From: Pseudomonas sp. UBA4194
Lineage (GTDB): Bacteria > Pseudomonadota > Gammaproteobacteria > Pseudomonadales > Pseudomonadaceae
Direction of reading: 5' to 3'
NCBI RefSeq assembly: GCF_002379585.1
Contig: NZ_DFUE01000076.1
Span: 1 to 54,855 of the forward strand
Length of the DNA stretch: 54,855 nt
Positions within the stretch are counted from its first letter, which is position 1. Every line of letters begins with the position of its first letter. The notes below the pieces were generated by a model that was not told the origin of the DNA, did no database searches, and saw only the letters and a program-made list of their open reading frames with translations. A program made the position numbers and the translations under genes. Shown one piece after another: positions 45,363-54,561 of the stretch.

Positions 45363-45705
45363 GCAACCGCTCCTGCCGGAAAAAGAGAGCGGTAATGGTA
45401 CTGGCGCCACCGGCCTTGCACAAGCGAAGTACCACGCGGCGAGCATTCCCCTTCGCGCCGCTTTTCTATACCCTTTCAGACTTTGATCGGTATGGGTTGC
45501 ATTTGTAGTCTGGTTATTGCCTGCCGTTACGCCGCCTCGAACCCTGTCCCCAAGCCCTGGCGCCCGGCCTGCCCGCTGTTTTCGCGGGGGTGGGCGGGGC
45601 CGACGCGGCCTGTGGCACGAACCGGGAACGGTACGGAGTAACGGCCTGGACTCAGTCATTTACCCCTTTCACTCTGCCGACCGCTCATCGCTTTAGGAAT
45701 GCTGC
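45363..45705. other. divergent dapA/gcvR intergenic region
   Basis: 343 bases with no gene. It must carry the promoters of both divergent units. A GC-rich imperfect inverted repeat is around 45570-45600 (CCCGC...GCGGGGGTGGGC). I see no riboswitch or clear operator. Confidence 0.5.
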
Positions 45706-46266
45706 ATGTCCACCCCCACAGTTCGCGAACAATTCCTCGTCATCAGTGCCCTGGGCCGCAACCCCATGGAGCTGACCAATGTACTGTGCCGCGCGGCTCA
45801 CGACGCCCGCTGCTCGGTGTCCACTTCGCGCCTGACTCGCCACGGCGAGTACAGCGCGCTGGTATTGCAGGTGGCAGGCAACTGGGACGCCCTGGCGCGT
45901 CTGGAAACCAGCCTGACGTCCCTGGCCAAGAAACACGACTTCACCGTCAGCCTGGTGCGCAGCGCCACCCTGGACAGCCGCCCTCAGGCCCTGCCCTACG
46001 TGGCCTACGTCAGTTCGGCATACCGCTCGGACATCATCAACGAGTTGTGCCAGTTCTTCATCGACCACAACGTGGAGCTGGAGAACCTGACCTGCGACAC
46101 CTACCTGGCCCCGCAAACCGGCGGCACCATGCTCAACGCCACGTTTACCGTGACCCTGCCGGCGGGCGTGCAGATCAGCTGGCTGCGCGACCAGTTCCTG
46201 GACTTCGCCGATGCCTTGAACCTGGATGCCCTGATCGAACCGTGGCGCCCACAAAACCCCATGTAA
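45706..46266 (+). CDS. gcvR: glycine cleavage system regulator GcvR-like
   Basis: A 186-residue protein with two ACT domains: EQFLVISALGRNPMELTNVL at the start and a second from about residue 95 (YVAYVSSAYRSDIINELCQF). In E. coli, GcvR binds GcvA and blocks gcv activation without glycine. ACT proteins at this locus next to bcp and opposite dapA are common in gammaproteobacteria. It is 10 bases before bcp. Confidence 0.92.
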   Translation: MSTPTVREQFLVISALGRNPMELTNVLCRAAHDARCSVSTSRLTRHGEYSALVLQVAGNWDALARLETSLTSLAKKHDFTVSLVRSATLDSRPQALPYVAYVSSAYRSDIINELCQFFIDHNVELENLTCDTYLAPQTGGTMLNATFTVTLPAGVQISWLRDQFLDFADALNLDALIEPWRPQNPM

Positions 46267-46276
46267 GGATTTGCCG

Positions 46277-46750
46277 ATGCCTGTAGCCCTCGACCAACCG
46301 GTCGCCGACTTCGAAGCCGTGGCCACCAGTGGCCAGACCGTCAAGCTGAGCGAGCTCAAGGGCCGCCAGGTGGTGATCTATTTCTACCCCAAGGACAGCA
46401 CGCCGGGCTGTACCACCCAGGGCCAGGGCTTTCGGGACCTGCACGAGGCGTTCAAGGCGGCCGACACCGAAGTGTTCGGCGTGTCCCGCGATGGGCTCAA
46501 GTCCCATGAGAATTTCAAGGCCAAGCAGGGTTTCACTTTCGAGCTGATCAGCGACAAGGAAGAGGCGCTGTGCCAGTTGTTCGATGTGATCAAGCTTAAA
46601 AAGCTGTATGGCAAGGAATACCTGGGGGTCGATCGCAGCACCTTTCTGATCGACAAGGCCGGCGTGCTGCGCCAGGAGTGGCGCGGGGTGAAGGTGCCCG
46701 GGCACGTGCAGGCCGTGTTGGAAGCGGCGCAGGCAATGAGCAAGGGTTGA
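46277..46750 (+). CDS. bcp: peroxiredoxin of the Bcp/PrxQ type
   Basis: A 157-residue thiol peroxidase. The peroxidatic Cys45 is in YPKDSTPGCTTQGQGF. The usual resolving Cys five residues later is a Gly, so it is probably a 1-Cys form or uses a distant Cys (CQLFDV, about residue 98). ATG at 46277 is preferred to a TTG two codons earlier. Confidence 0.94.
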   Translation: MPVALDQPVADFEAVATSGQTVKLSELKGRQVVIYFYPKDSTPGCTTQGQGFRDLHEAFKAADTEVFGVSRDGLKSHENFKAKQGFTFELISDKEEALCQLFDVIKLKKLYGKEYLGVDRSTFLIDKAGVLRQEWRGVKVPGHVQAVLEAAQAMSKG

Positions 46751-46755
46751 GATCG

Positions 46756-46823
46756 GTGGTGCGGCCTTCGCGGCTTTACGCCGCTCCTACAGGTGACCGC
46801 GGTGCGGCCTTCGCGGCTGTACC
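46756..46823. repeat. REP-like repeats, family C
   Basis: GTGCGGCCTTCGCGGCT occurs twice in direct orientation (46758 and 46802), the first copy followed by TTACGCCGCTCCTAC, which gives a hairpin. It fills the convergent gap between bcp and perM. Confidence 0.75.
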
Positions 46824-46829
46824 ATGGTC

Positions 46830-47900
46830 TCACAGCATGGGCGCGACCGATGCTTCCTGCCGTGGCCAGGCATCGAGCACGGCCTTGAACAGGGTGGCCA
46901 GGGGAATGGCGAAGAATATGCCCCAGAACCCCCACAACCCGCCGAACAGCAATACTGCGCAGATGATCGCCACCGGGTGCAGGTTCACCGCTTCGGAGAA
47001 CAGCAGCGGCACCAGCACATTGCCGTCCAATGTCTGAATGATGCCGTACACCGCCATCAGGTAGATGAACTGATCACCCCAGCCCCATTGAAAGAGCGCG
47101 ATCAGCGTGACCGGCACGGTGACCACCACCGCGCCGACATAGGGCACGACCACCGAAAGCCCCACCAGCAGGGCCAGCAGCGCGGCATAGTTCAGGCCCA
47201 GCGTAACGAAGGCGATGTAGGTCACGACTCCGCAGATGAAGATCTCGATCACTTTGCCGCGAATGTAGTTGGCGATCTGCCGATTCATTTCCTGGGCCAC
47301 GCGGGTCAGCAGCGCGCGCTCGCGCGGCAGGTAGCCGCGTACCCAACGGCCGATCATTTCGCGGTCCTTGAGAAAGAAGAACACCAGGATCGGAACCAGC
47401 ACGAAGTAGATCATGATGTTGACCAGCAATGGCAGGCTGGACAGCGAGAACGTCAACGCCCACTGGCCAAACTTGCCGATTTCCCCGCGAGCCGCTTCGA
47501 TCGCCTGCAGCACCTGTTCATCACTGACCAGGTGGGGGTAGCGCTCGGGCAGCAGCAACAGCAGCGACTGCCACTTGCCAAGCATGCCGGGCAGTTCGTT
47601 GAACAGGGTGATCAACTGGTGCCACAGCAGGGGCACCAGCACCAGCATGAACAGCGCCAGCGCGCCCATGAACAGGGCGAACACCGCCCCCACCGCAATG
47701 CCTGAGGGCACCCGCAGTCGTTCCAGACAGTTCACCAACCCCTGCATCAGGAACGCCAGCACCATGCCCGCCAGCACCGGCGCAAGCATGCCGCCCAAGG
47801 TCAGCACGGCGGTAAACGCCAGCACCAGCAGGACAGCCAGCACCACCGCTTCCTCATCCGAGAAGTAGCGCTGGACCCAGTCGCGAAGCACTTTGAACAT
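46830..47900 (-). CDS. perM: AI-2E family transporter (PerM-like)
   Basis: A 356-residue inner-membrane protein with about seven or eight hydrophobic segments. The family region YAALLALLVGLSVVVPYVGA and YGIIQTLDGNVLVPLLFSEAV cut to size (conserved QTLDGNVLVP) is present. Some relatives export autoinducer-2 or are Na+/H+ antiporters; the substrate here is unknown. Start MFKVLRDWVQRYF at 47900, preceded by AAAGGAA. Confidence 0.92.
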   Translation of the reverse strand: MFKVLRDWVQRYFSDEEAVVLAVLLVLAFTAVLTLGGMLAPVLAGMVLAFLMQGLVNCLERLRVPSGIAVGAVFALFMGALALFMLVLVPLLWHQLITLFNELPGMLGKWQSLLLLLPERYPHLVSDEQVLQAIEAARGEIGKFGQWALTFSLSSLPLLVNIMIYFVLVPILVFFFLKDREMIGRWVRGYLPRERALLTRVAQEMNRQIANYIRGKVIEIFICGVVTYIAFVTLGLNYAALLALLVGLSVVVPYVGAVVVTVPVTLIALFQWGWGDQFIYLMAVYGIIQTLDGNVLVPLLFSEAVNLHPVAIICAVLLFGGLWGFWGIFFAIPLATLFKAVLDAWPRQEASVAPML

Positions 47901-47940
47901 CAATATTCCTTTGAATAGCGGGGCGAACCAAGGAGCTGTT

Positions 47941-48180
47941 TCAGGCCTTGCGCAGCCAGTAGGTGTAAACGCCATCCAGCACCTGTTCGTGTAACAGGGT
48001 ATGACCCGCCAGGGTTGCGAAGGAACGGAAGTCGCGCTGCGATCCGGCATCCGTGGCGATCACTTTCAACACCGTGCCACTGGCCAGGCGATTGAGTTCA
48101 AGCTTGGCCTTGAGCAGAGGTAACGGGCAATTAAGACCGCTGGCATCCAGCTCGGCGTCACATTCAACAGCGTCTTTCAT
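47941..48180 (-). CDS. TusA family sulfurtransfer protein
   Basis: A 79-residue protein with DASGLNCPLPLLKAK, in which Cys18 of the CPxP motif carries sulfur. TusA relatives relay sulfur to tRNA thiolation, Moco or other pathways. The target here is unknown. Start MKDAVECDAELD at 48180. It is 40 bases before perM. Confidence 0.92.
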   Translation of the reverse strand: MKDAVECDAELDASGLNCPLPLLKAKLELNRLASGTVLKVIATDAGSQRDFRSFATLAGHTLLHEQVLDGVYTYWLRKA

Positions 48181-48325
48181 CGATTCTCTCCACAGCAGGC
48201 CGGGCCAGAGGTCGGGTTCACGTCGGCCCATCAACAAGCGCGACAGGATACCCCAAGCTCGGCGCCTCTGGTCCTCGACCAACGGGACCGCTACAGTAGG
48301 GCCTTTCATCTGCCGAGCTTAGTGC

Positions 48326-49759
48326 ATGTCATTTTTGCGCCCTACCCTGCTGGCACTGGCTTGCGTGTTGGCTGTTCCGAGCCAGGCCAGCGACCTGCCG
48401 TCGCTTGGCGATGCCAGCTCGGCGATCGTTTCACCGCAACAGGAACACCAACTGGGCCGGGCCTGGCTGAGCCTGCTGCGTGGCCAGGTCAAGCAACTCA
48501 ACGATCCGCTGCTCAAGGATTACGTCGAGACCAGCGTGTATCGGTTGTCCGAGACCAGCCAGCTGAACGACCGGCGCCTGGAATTCATCCTGATCGACAG
48601 CAAGGAACTCAACGCCTTCGCCGCGCCAGGCGGAATCGTCGGGGTCAACGGCGGGCTGTTTTTCAACGCCGAGACGGAGGGCGAGTACATCGGTGTGCTG
48701 GCCCACGAGCTGGCTCACTTGTCGCAACGCCACTTCGCCCGTGGCGTCGAGGCTCAGCAGCGCATGCAGTTGCCGATGATGGCGGCGCTGCTGGCCGGCA
48801 TCGTGATTGCCGCCTCCGGCGCCGGTGATGCCGGCATCGCTGCCATCGCCGGGACCCAGGCAGCAGCCATCCAGGAGCAACGGCGCTTCTCTCGGCAGAA
48901 CGAGCAGGAAGCCGACCGCATCGGCATCATCAACATGGAGAAGGCCGGCTACGATCCGCGCAACATGCCCACCATGTTTGAGCGCCTGATGCGCCAGTAC
49001 CGCTTCGATGCGCGGCCGCCGGAGTTTCTGCTGACTCACCCGGTCAGCGAGTCGCGTATCGCCGACACCCGCAACCGTGCCGAGCAGGCGCCACCGGGTG
49101 GCAAGGAAGACAGCCCCTGGTATCAGTTGATGCGTGCGCGGGTGCAGTTGTATTACGAAGAAACTCCCGGCATCGCCGCCAAGCGTTTCCGCGCTCAGCT
49201 CGACGAGCATCCTGATTCACTGCCTGCCCGCTATGGCCTGGCTTTGGCCCAGGTCAAGGCCGGACAGCTCAACGAGGCCCGCGAGAACCTCAAGCCATTG
49301 CTGGCCAAGCAGCCCAACGACATCACCCTGAACCTGGCTCAGGTGGATCTGGACATCACCAACAACCGCGTGGCCGATGCCCAGCAGCGGATCGAGCGCC
49401 TGTTGTCGCTGTATCCGGACAACTATCCCATCAACCAGAAGCGCGTGGACGTGCTGCTCAAGCAGGGCCGTGTGGCGGATGCCGAGAAAGCCCTGGAGAA
49501 CCTGCTCAAGAGCCGTGCCGACGACCCTGACGTCTGGTACATGGTGGCCGAGACCCGTGGGCAGAATGGCAACATCATCGGCCTGCACCAGGCGCGGGCG
49601 GAATATTTCGCGTTGGTCGGCGAGTTCGACCAGGCGATCCAGCAGTTGGACCTCGCCAAGCGGCGTGCGGCGAACAACTTCCAACTGGCCTCGCGAATCG
49701 ATGCGCGGCAGAAGGAGATGTTGGAGCAGGATCGGCTGGTCAAGGATATGTTGCGCTGA
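48326..49759 (+). CDS. bepA: periplasmic M48 protease/chaperone BepA
   Basis: A 477-residue protein with a signal peptide ending in PSQAS. The zinc motif HELAH is at residues 127-131, with RQNEQEADRIG as the third ligand region. TPR repeats follow to the C-terminus (residues 280-470). BepA checks outer-membrane protein assembly (LptD, BamA). The nearby bamC makes this functionally coherent. Start at ATG 48326 (MSFLRPTLL). Confidence 0.95.
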   Translation: MSFLRPTLLALACVLAVPSQASDLPSLGDASSAIVSPQQEHQLGRAWLSLLRGQVKQLNDPLLKDYVETSVYRLSETSQLNDRRLEFILIDSKELNAFAAPGGIVGVNGGLFFNAETEGEYIGVLAHELAHLSQRHFARGVEAQQRMQLPMMAALLAGIVIAASGAGDAGIAAIAGTQAAAIQEQRRFSRQNEQEADRIGIINMEKAGYDPRNMPTMFERLMRQYRFDARPPEFLLTHPVSESRIADTRNRAEQAPPGGKEDSPWYQLMRARVQLYYEETPGIAAKRFRAQLDEHPDSLPARYGLALAQVKAGQLNEARENLKPLLAKQPNDITLNLAQVDLDITNNRVADAQQRIERLLSLYPDNYPINQKRVDVLLKQGRVADAEKALENLLKSRADDPDVWYMVAETRGQNGNIIGLHQARAEYFALVGEFDQAIQQLDLAKRRAANNFQLASRIDARQKEMLEQDRLVKDMLR

Positions 49760-49790
49760 TAGCAGTGCGGGCCGGCCAAGCGCAGATCCC

Positions 49791-49826
49791 TGGTGGAAGC
49801 GGGTTCCACCCGCGCTGAGGCCGGCC
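49791..49826. repeat. single REP element, family B
   Basis: TGGTGGAAGCGGGTTCCACCCGCGCTGAGGCCGGCC: one diverged family B palindrome (GCGGGTTCCACCCGC) in the gap between bepA and the PBP-like gene. Confidence 0.7.
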
Positions 49827-49926
49827 CTGACACCCCTCCCTCCGGCAATTGCATTTCACATTTTTTTCACCAACCCCCACCACCGTCTAGACTGGTACCA
49901 GGTGCGATGAATTTTCCGTAACCGGT

Positions 49927-52900
49927 ATGAAATCTATGGGCGCTTTGTGGCAAACCGAACCCACCAAGACTGCAACCACGGCTGTCAGTCCTGATCCGTC
50001 TCCTTTGCCGAAAAGCTCTCGCCAACGCCATCTGTGGCGGCGGCTGTTCTGGGTTCTGGTGGTGATCATTCTGGCGTCCCTGGCCTTTGCCTTGTACGCC
50101 GAGATGCGTACGTCCCGCTTGCAGGCACGGGAGTTCACGCGTCTGGCCGGCTCGCTGAGCTACTCGCTTGAGCCTGGGCCGAGCGACGCGATCGTGTACC
50201 CAGGGGCCGGGCCGTTCGACAAGCGCCTGGGCTACAGCGCGCTGGGTGAGTTTCTGCCGCGGTTGCTCAAGCGCGACTACGTGATCAAGCAGCAGACCCA
50301 CTTCTCCCCTGCCCTGATGAACTATGCCGGGCACGATCTGTTTGTGCCCTATCAGGAAAAAAGCCAGGCGGGCCTGGTGATCAGCGACTGCAAGGGCGAC
50401 CCGCTGTACCTCTATCGCTACCCTCAGCAGCTGTATACCGAGTTCGCGCAGATCCCACCGGTCATGGTCAGCAGCCTGCTGTTCGTCGAGAACCGTGGCC
50501 TGCTGGACAACCGCGAGCCATTGGTCAACCCGGCAGTGGATTGGCCACGGTTCGCCAAGGCTGCCTGGTCGCAGGTGGCGAAGGTGTTCGCCCTGCCGGG
50601 CCAGTCGGCAGGCGGCAGCACCCTGGCCACCCAGCTGGAGAAATACCGCCACTCGCCCGATGGGCTGACCGGCTCGGGGCCGGAAAAGATTCGCCAAATG
50701 ATTTCCGCCAGCGTTCGCGCCTATCAGGGCGGGCCGCAGACTCTGGAAGCGCGCCAGCGTGTCGTGCGGGACTACCTCAACAGCGTGCCGCTGTCTGCGG
50801 TACCGGGGCACGGCGAGGTGCATGGCATGGCCGAAGGGCTGCGGGTCTGGTACGGCGCCGATTTCGAGCAGGTCAACCGGGCCCTGGCCAGCACCGCCAC
50901 CGACTCTGCCAACGAGGCCGCACGTGGCTTGGCGCTGCGTCAGGTGCTGTCGCTGATGATCGCCCAGCGCCGCCCCTCGTACTTTCTCAACAAGGGCCAT
51001 GATGATTTGGCGGAGCTGACCGACAGCCACATTCGCGTGCTTGCCGCCAACGGCGTGATCGATCCGCTGTTGGCCAAATCCGCGCTGGCCAGCAAAGTCA
51101 GTTATCGCGACTGGGTGCAGGAGCCAACCTGGCAACCCAACGAGTCGAACAAAGGCATCAGCGTGGCCCGCAACCGCCTCTCGGCGATGCTCGATCGTCC
51201 GCTGTACGACCTCGACCGGTTGGATCTGTCCGCCACCACTACCCTGCAAGCCGATCTGCAAAAAGAGGCCAGCGACTACCTGCGCCATCTTGCCGACCCG
51301 GCTTTTGCCCAGCAGTTGGGGCTGATCGGCGAGCGCCTGCTGACCCCGGCCAGCACCCGCGAGGTCAACTACAGCTTCACCCTGTTCGAACGCACTGCCG
51401 ATGGCTCGCGGGTGCGGGTGCAGACGGACAACACCGATCAACCTTTCGACATCAACGAAGGCAGCAAGCTGGAGCTGGGCTCTACAGCCAAAATGCGCGT
51501 GCTGACGACCTACCTGGAGGTCATTTACGAGCTCCACGAACGTTACAAAGGGCAGACTCCGGCGCAACTGCGCAAGGTACAGATCGAAGAGGCTGACCGC
51601 CTGTCACGCTGGGCGCTGGACTACATGACGCAGAACCCCGGCGTCGAGGCCAGCACCATGCTCGCTGCGGCGCTGGAACGTAAATACTCGGCCAGCCCCG
51701 CCGAAAGCTTTTTCACCGGTGGCGGCATCCACTCCTTCGTCAACTTTCGTCGCGAGGACAACGGCCGTATTCCGACGCTCAAGGACGCACTGCGCGAGTC
51801 CATCAACCTGCCGTTCATTCGCTTGATGCGCGATCTGGTGCGCTATAGCACCTATGCTTCGCCCAACAACAGTGGCCAACTGCTCAAGGACGACGACGAC
51901 CCCCGACGCCAGGAATACCTGGCCCGCTTTGCCGACCGCGAGGGCACCGAATTCCTCAAGCGTTTTTGGAAGAAATACCAGCGCAAGACCTCCGAGCAGC
52001 GGCTGGAAACCTTCCTGGACAGCATGCGCGTCACGCCACAGCGCCTAGCTGCGGTGCATCGCTATCTCTATCCCAATGCTCCCCAAGAGCAATTCGAAGC
52101 CTTCGTGCGCGCTCACAGCAATAGCGATACGGTGACGCCCAAGCGCCTGACCGAGATGTACAGCGCCTACGGCCCGGGCGCCTACGATCTGCCCGATCAA
52201 GGCTACATCGCCAAGGTTCACCCGCTGGACCTGTGGCTGTTGGGTTACCTGCTCGATCACCCGGAGGCAAAGTTTGCCGAAGCAGCCCAGGCTGGCCGCT
52301 TCGAGCGCCAGGAAGTGTATGGCTGGCTGTTCAAGAGCCGCCACAAGAGTGCGCGAGACAACCGCATTCGAACCATGCTGGAGATCGAGGCGTTTACCGA
52401 CATTCACCAGCGCTGGCAGCGCGTGGGCTATCCGTTCGACCATCTGGTGCCCTCCCTGGCCACGGCAATCGGCAGCTCGGGAGACCGTCCGGCGGCGTTG
52501 GCAGAGCTGATCGGGATCATCCAGAACGATGGCATCAAGCTGCCCACGGTGCGTCTGGACACCTTGCACTTTGCCGCCGATACCCCCTATGAAACCACCG
52601 TGATCAGCGACCCGGATCGGGGCAAACGAGTGTTGCCCAGCGAGGTCGCAGCGGCCATGCGCGAGGCACTGTCGCAGGTGGTGGACGCGGGCACCGCGCG
52701 GCGAGTGTCGGGAAGTTTCAAGATCGACGACGGTACCGCGCTGGTGATGGGCGGCAAGACCGGTACCGGTGACAACCGCATCTCCAGCTTTGGCGCCGGG
52801 GGGCGGGTGATCAGTTCCAAGGCGATCAACCGCACGGCGACTTTCGTGTTCTTCATCGGCGAAAACCATTTCGGCACTTTGACGGCGTTTGTGCCGGGCA

Positions 52901-53034
52901 AGGCGGCGGAGGGTTTCCGGTTCACCTCGGCACTGCCCGTGCAGGTGCTCAAGGGCATGGCGCCGATTCTGACGCCGTATCTGCAGCCGGGGGCGCATAC
53001 CCGGTGTACGGCGCCATTGCAGGCTGCTAGGTAG
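49927..53034 (+). CDS. atypical class A PBP-like protein (transglycosylase/transpeptidase)
   Basis: A 1035-residue protein with a cytoplasmic N-terminus, one membrane helix near residues 39-60, and periplasmic domains. The GT51 catalytic Glu188 is in LLFVENRGLLDN, where classic enzymes have EDRxFxxHxG, and GGSTLATQLEKYRHSPDG matches motif 2 (GGSTxTQQ). The transpeptidase triad is intact: S519-T-A-K522, S625-I-N627 and K944-T-G946. About 317 residues separate SxN from KTG, more than usual. It probably acts in peptidoglycan synthesis, but its GT site has diverged. Confidence 0.85.
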   Translation: MKSMGALWQTEPTKTATTAVSPDPSPLPKSSRQRHLWRRLFWVLVVIILASLAFALYAEMRTSRLQAREFTRLAGSLSYSLEPGPSDAIVYPGAGPFDKRLGYSALGEFLPRLLKRDYVIKQQTHFSPALMNYAGHDLFVPYQEKSQAGLVISDCKGDPLYLYRYPQQLYTEFAQIPPVMVSSLLFVENRGLLDNREPLVNPAVDWPRFAKAAWSQVAKVFALPGQSAGGSTLATQLEKYRHSPDGLTGSGPEKIRQMISASVRAYQGGPQTLEARQRVVRDYLNSVPLSAVPGHGEVHGMAEGLRVWYGADFEQVNRALASTATDSANEAARGLALRQVLSLMIAQRRPSYFLNKGHDDLAELTDSHIRVLAANGVIDPLLAKSALASKVSYRDWVQEPTWQPNESNKGISVARNRLSAMLDRPLYDLDRLDLSATTTLQADLQKEASDYLRHLADPAFAQQLGLIGERLLTPASTREVNYSFTLFERTADGSRVRVQTDNTDQPFDINEGSKLELGSTAKMRVLTTYLEVIYELHERYKGQTPAQLRKVQIEEADRLSRWALDYMTQNPGVEASTMLAAALERKYSASPAESFFTGGGIHSFVNFRREDNGRIPTLKDALRESINLPFIRLMRDLVRYSTYASPNNSGQLLKDDDDPRRQEYLARFADREGTEFLKRFWKKYQRKTSEQRLETFLDSMRVTPQRLAAVHRYLYPNAPQEQFEAFVRAHSNSDTVTPKRLTEMYSAYGPGAYDLPDQGYIAKVHPLDLWLLGYLLDHPEAKFAEAAQAGRFERQEVYGWLFKSRHKSARDNRIRTMLEIEAFTDIHQRWQRVGYPFDHLVPSLATAIGSSGDRPAALAELIGIIQNDGIKLPTVRLDTLHFAADTPYETTVISDPDRGKRVLPSEVAAAMREALSQVVDAGTARRVSGSFKIDDGTALVMGGKTGTGDNRISSFGAGGRVISSKAINRTATFVFFIGENHFGTLTAFVPGKAAEGFRFTSALPVQVLKGMAPILTPYLQPGAHTRCTAPLQAAR

Positions 53035-53050
53035 GCTTAGTGACTGGGCT

Positions 53051-53118
53051 GGCCTCATCGCGGGTAGAACGCGCTCCCACAAGAGTGTGGTGTTAGCGCT
53101 TTTCTGTGGGAGCAGGTT
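53051..53118. repeat. REP pair, family B (right arm partial)
   Basis: GGCCTCATCGCGGGTAGAAC and GCGCTCCCACA (53051-53081) face a truncated inverse copy (TGTGGGAGCAGGTT, 53105-53118). It sits between the PBP-like stop and the padR promoter. Confidence 0.75.
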
Positions 53119-53143
53119 GCATTACGCACTCTTGACCCTGACA

Positions 53144-53170
53144 TAAGATATATCTTAAGGTATATCTTAA
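53144..53170 (+). promoter_or_regulatory. PadR operator palindromes
   Basis: TAAGATATATCTTA (53144-53157) is a perfect 14-bp palindrome; an overlapping second one is TTAAGGTATATCTTAA (53155-53170). They lie just before the padR start, close to a TTGACC -35-like box (53132-53137). Such AT-rich dyads are typical PadR sites, so autoregulation is likely. Confidence 0.75.
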
Positions 53171-53190
53171 CTAGACAGGAGAAAGAGCGA

Positions 53191-53763
53191 ATGAGAGAAC
53201 ACCCCCACCACCGCCCGCGGGAATTGGGTGATGGCCACGACGGCCTGGAAAAACGCCCCGGTCGAGAACGCGGCGGGCGCGGCCCGCGCGTGTTTGCCCC
53301 TGGCGATCTGAAATTGCTGCTGCTGGCGCTGGTCGCCGAGCAGCCTTGTCATGGCTACGACCTGATTCGCCAGATCGAAGGCATGTTCGATGGCGCCTAT
53401 AGCCCCAGCCCCGGCGTCATCTACCCCACCCTGACGTTTCTTGAAGAAAGCGAACTGGTCAGCGGCGACGCTCAGGCCGGCAAGAAGCTCTACAGCGTAA
53501 CCCCCGCCGGCCGCGAATCCTTGGCCGAGCAGGCGGTAGCCCTGGACGGTGTGCGCACCCGCATCGATGTGAGCAAGCGCTCTCTGCGCGGCCATGACCG
53601 CCCTGCGGAAATTCATGAGGCGGTGCACAACCTGCGCCACGCCTTGCAGATGCACCATGGTCGCTGGAGCCCGGAAGAAATCATCCGCGTGCGCGACCTG
53701 CTCAACGCCACCGCCCGCGCCGTCGTCGACGGCCCCCACATTCATCAGGAGACCGCGCAATGA
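53191..53763 (+). CDS. PadR family transcriptional regulator
   Basis: A 190-residue regulator with an N-terminal His/Arg-rich extension, then the winged helix: DLKLLLLALVAEQPCHGYDL, SPSPGVIYPTLTFLEES, and the wing in KKLYSVTPAGRE. The extension HPHHRPRELGDGHDG may bind metal. It overlaps the ferric-reductase-like gene by four bases (ATGA), and a PadR-SIP pair suggests it controls iron reduction. Its own operator is upstream. Confidence 0.92.
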   Translation: MREHPHHRPRELGDGHDGLEKRPGRERGGRGPRVFAPGDLKLLLLALVAEQPCHGYDLIRQIEGMFDGAYSPSPGVIYPTLTFLEESELVSGDAQAGKKLYSVTPAGRESLAEQAVALDGVRTRIDVSKRSLRGHDRPAEIHEAVHNLRHALQMHHGRWSPEEIIRVRDLLNATARAVVDGPHIHQETAQ

Positions 53764-54539
53764 AAGCTGAGAATCCCTACGGCATCCAACGCGTGATGCA
53801 CGAGATCAAGCGGCGCCGCCTGCAAGTGCTGCGGGTCAGTGACCTGACCCCGCGCATGCGCCGGATTACCTTGGGTGGGCCCGATCTGGCGGGCTTTCTG
53901 AGCGAAGGCCCTGATGACCATATCAAATTGATGTTCGCATCGACGCCCGAGCAACAGGCGGTACTGGACACCATGGTGCTCGGCGCACCTGCTCCTGACG
54001 GTGTCAAGCCGGACATGCGTGACTACACGCCCCGGCGTATCGACCTCGCAGGCGGCGAGCTGGACATCGATTTCGTGCTGCACGGCGATGGCCCCGCCTC
54101 GACCTGGGCGGCCCAGGCCGAGCCCGGACAATTCCTGCATATCGGCGGGCCGCGCAGCTCCATGTTGGTGCCGGATGTGTTCGATGCCTACCTGTTGATC
54201 GGCGATGAGACGGCTATTCCCGCCATCGCTCGGCGGCTGGAGGAGTTGCCGGCGCAGCGACGCGCGTTAGTCGTCGTTGAGGTCGAGAATGCGCAGGAGC
54301 AGCAGGTGTTTACCAGTGCCGCCCAGTTCGAGGTGGTCTGGGTGGATCGCCACCAGGGTGATCTGCTGAAGACGGTCCGCGAGCTGGCAGTGCCTGAAGG
54401 GGTGGTGTACGGCTGGATTGCGACCGAAGCAGGGTTGTCACGCAAGGTGCGGCGAGTGCTGCTGGATGAGCATGGGTTGAACGAAGATCAGGTCAAGGCT
54501 GCGGGGTACTGGCGGGCTGAGGGGACTGAGGCTGAGTGA
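53760..54539 (+). CDS. siderophore-interacting protein (FAD-linked ferric reductase)
   Basis: A 259-residue SIP-type flavoprotein. FAD binding: MRDYTPRRID (R-x-Y-T) near residue 83; DGPASTWAAQAEPGQFLHIGGPRSS; NAD(P)H-binding region DETAIPAIARRLEELPA; conserved end with GYWRA. Relatives reduce ferric siderophores in the cytoplasm to release iron. Translationally coupled to padR, whose protein probably regulates it. Confidence 0.94.
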   Translation: MKAENPYGIQRVMHEIKRRRLQVLRVSDLTPRMRRITLGGPDLAGFLSEGPDDHIKLMFASTPEQQAVLDTMVLGAPAPDGVKPDMRDYTPRRIDLAGGELDIDFVLHGDGPASTWAAQAEPGQFLHIGGPRSSMLVPDVFDAYLLIGDETAIPAIARRLEELPAQRRALVVVEVENAQEQQVFTSAAQFEVVWVDRHQGDLLKTVRELAVPEGVVYGWIATEAGLSRKVRRVLLDEHGLNEDQVKAAGYWRAEGTEAE

Positions 54540-54561
54540 TCGGGTTGTAGATTCGGGGTGA

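Noticed and set aside
49867..51567. 566-codon leftward frame inside the PBP-like gene
   Set aside because: Shadow of the PBP-like gene, whose STAK, SIN and KTG motifs are in the other frame.
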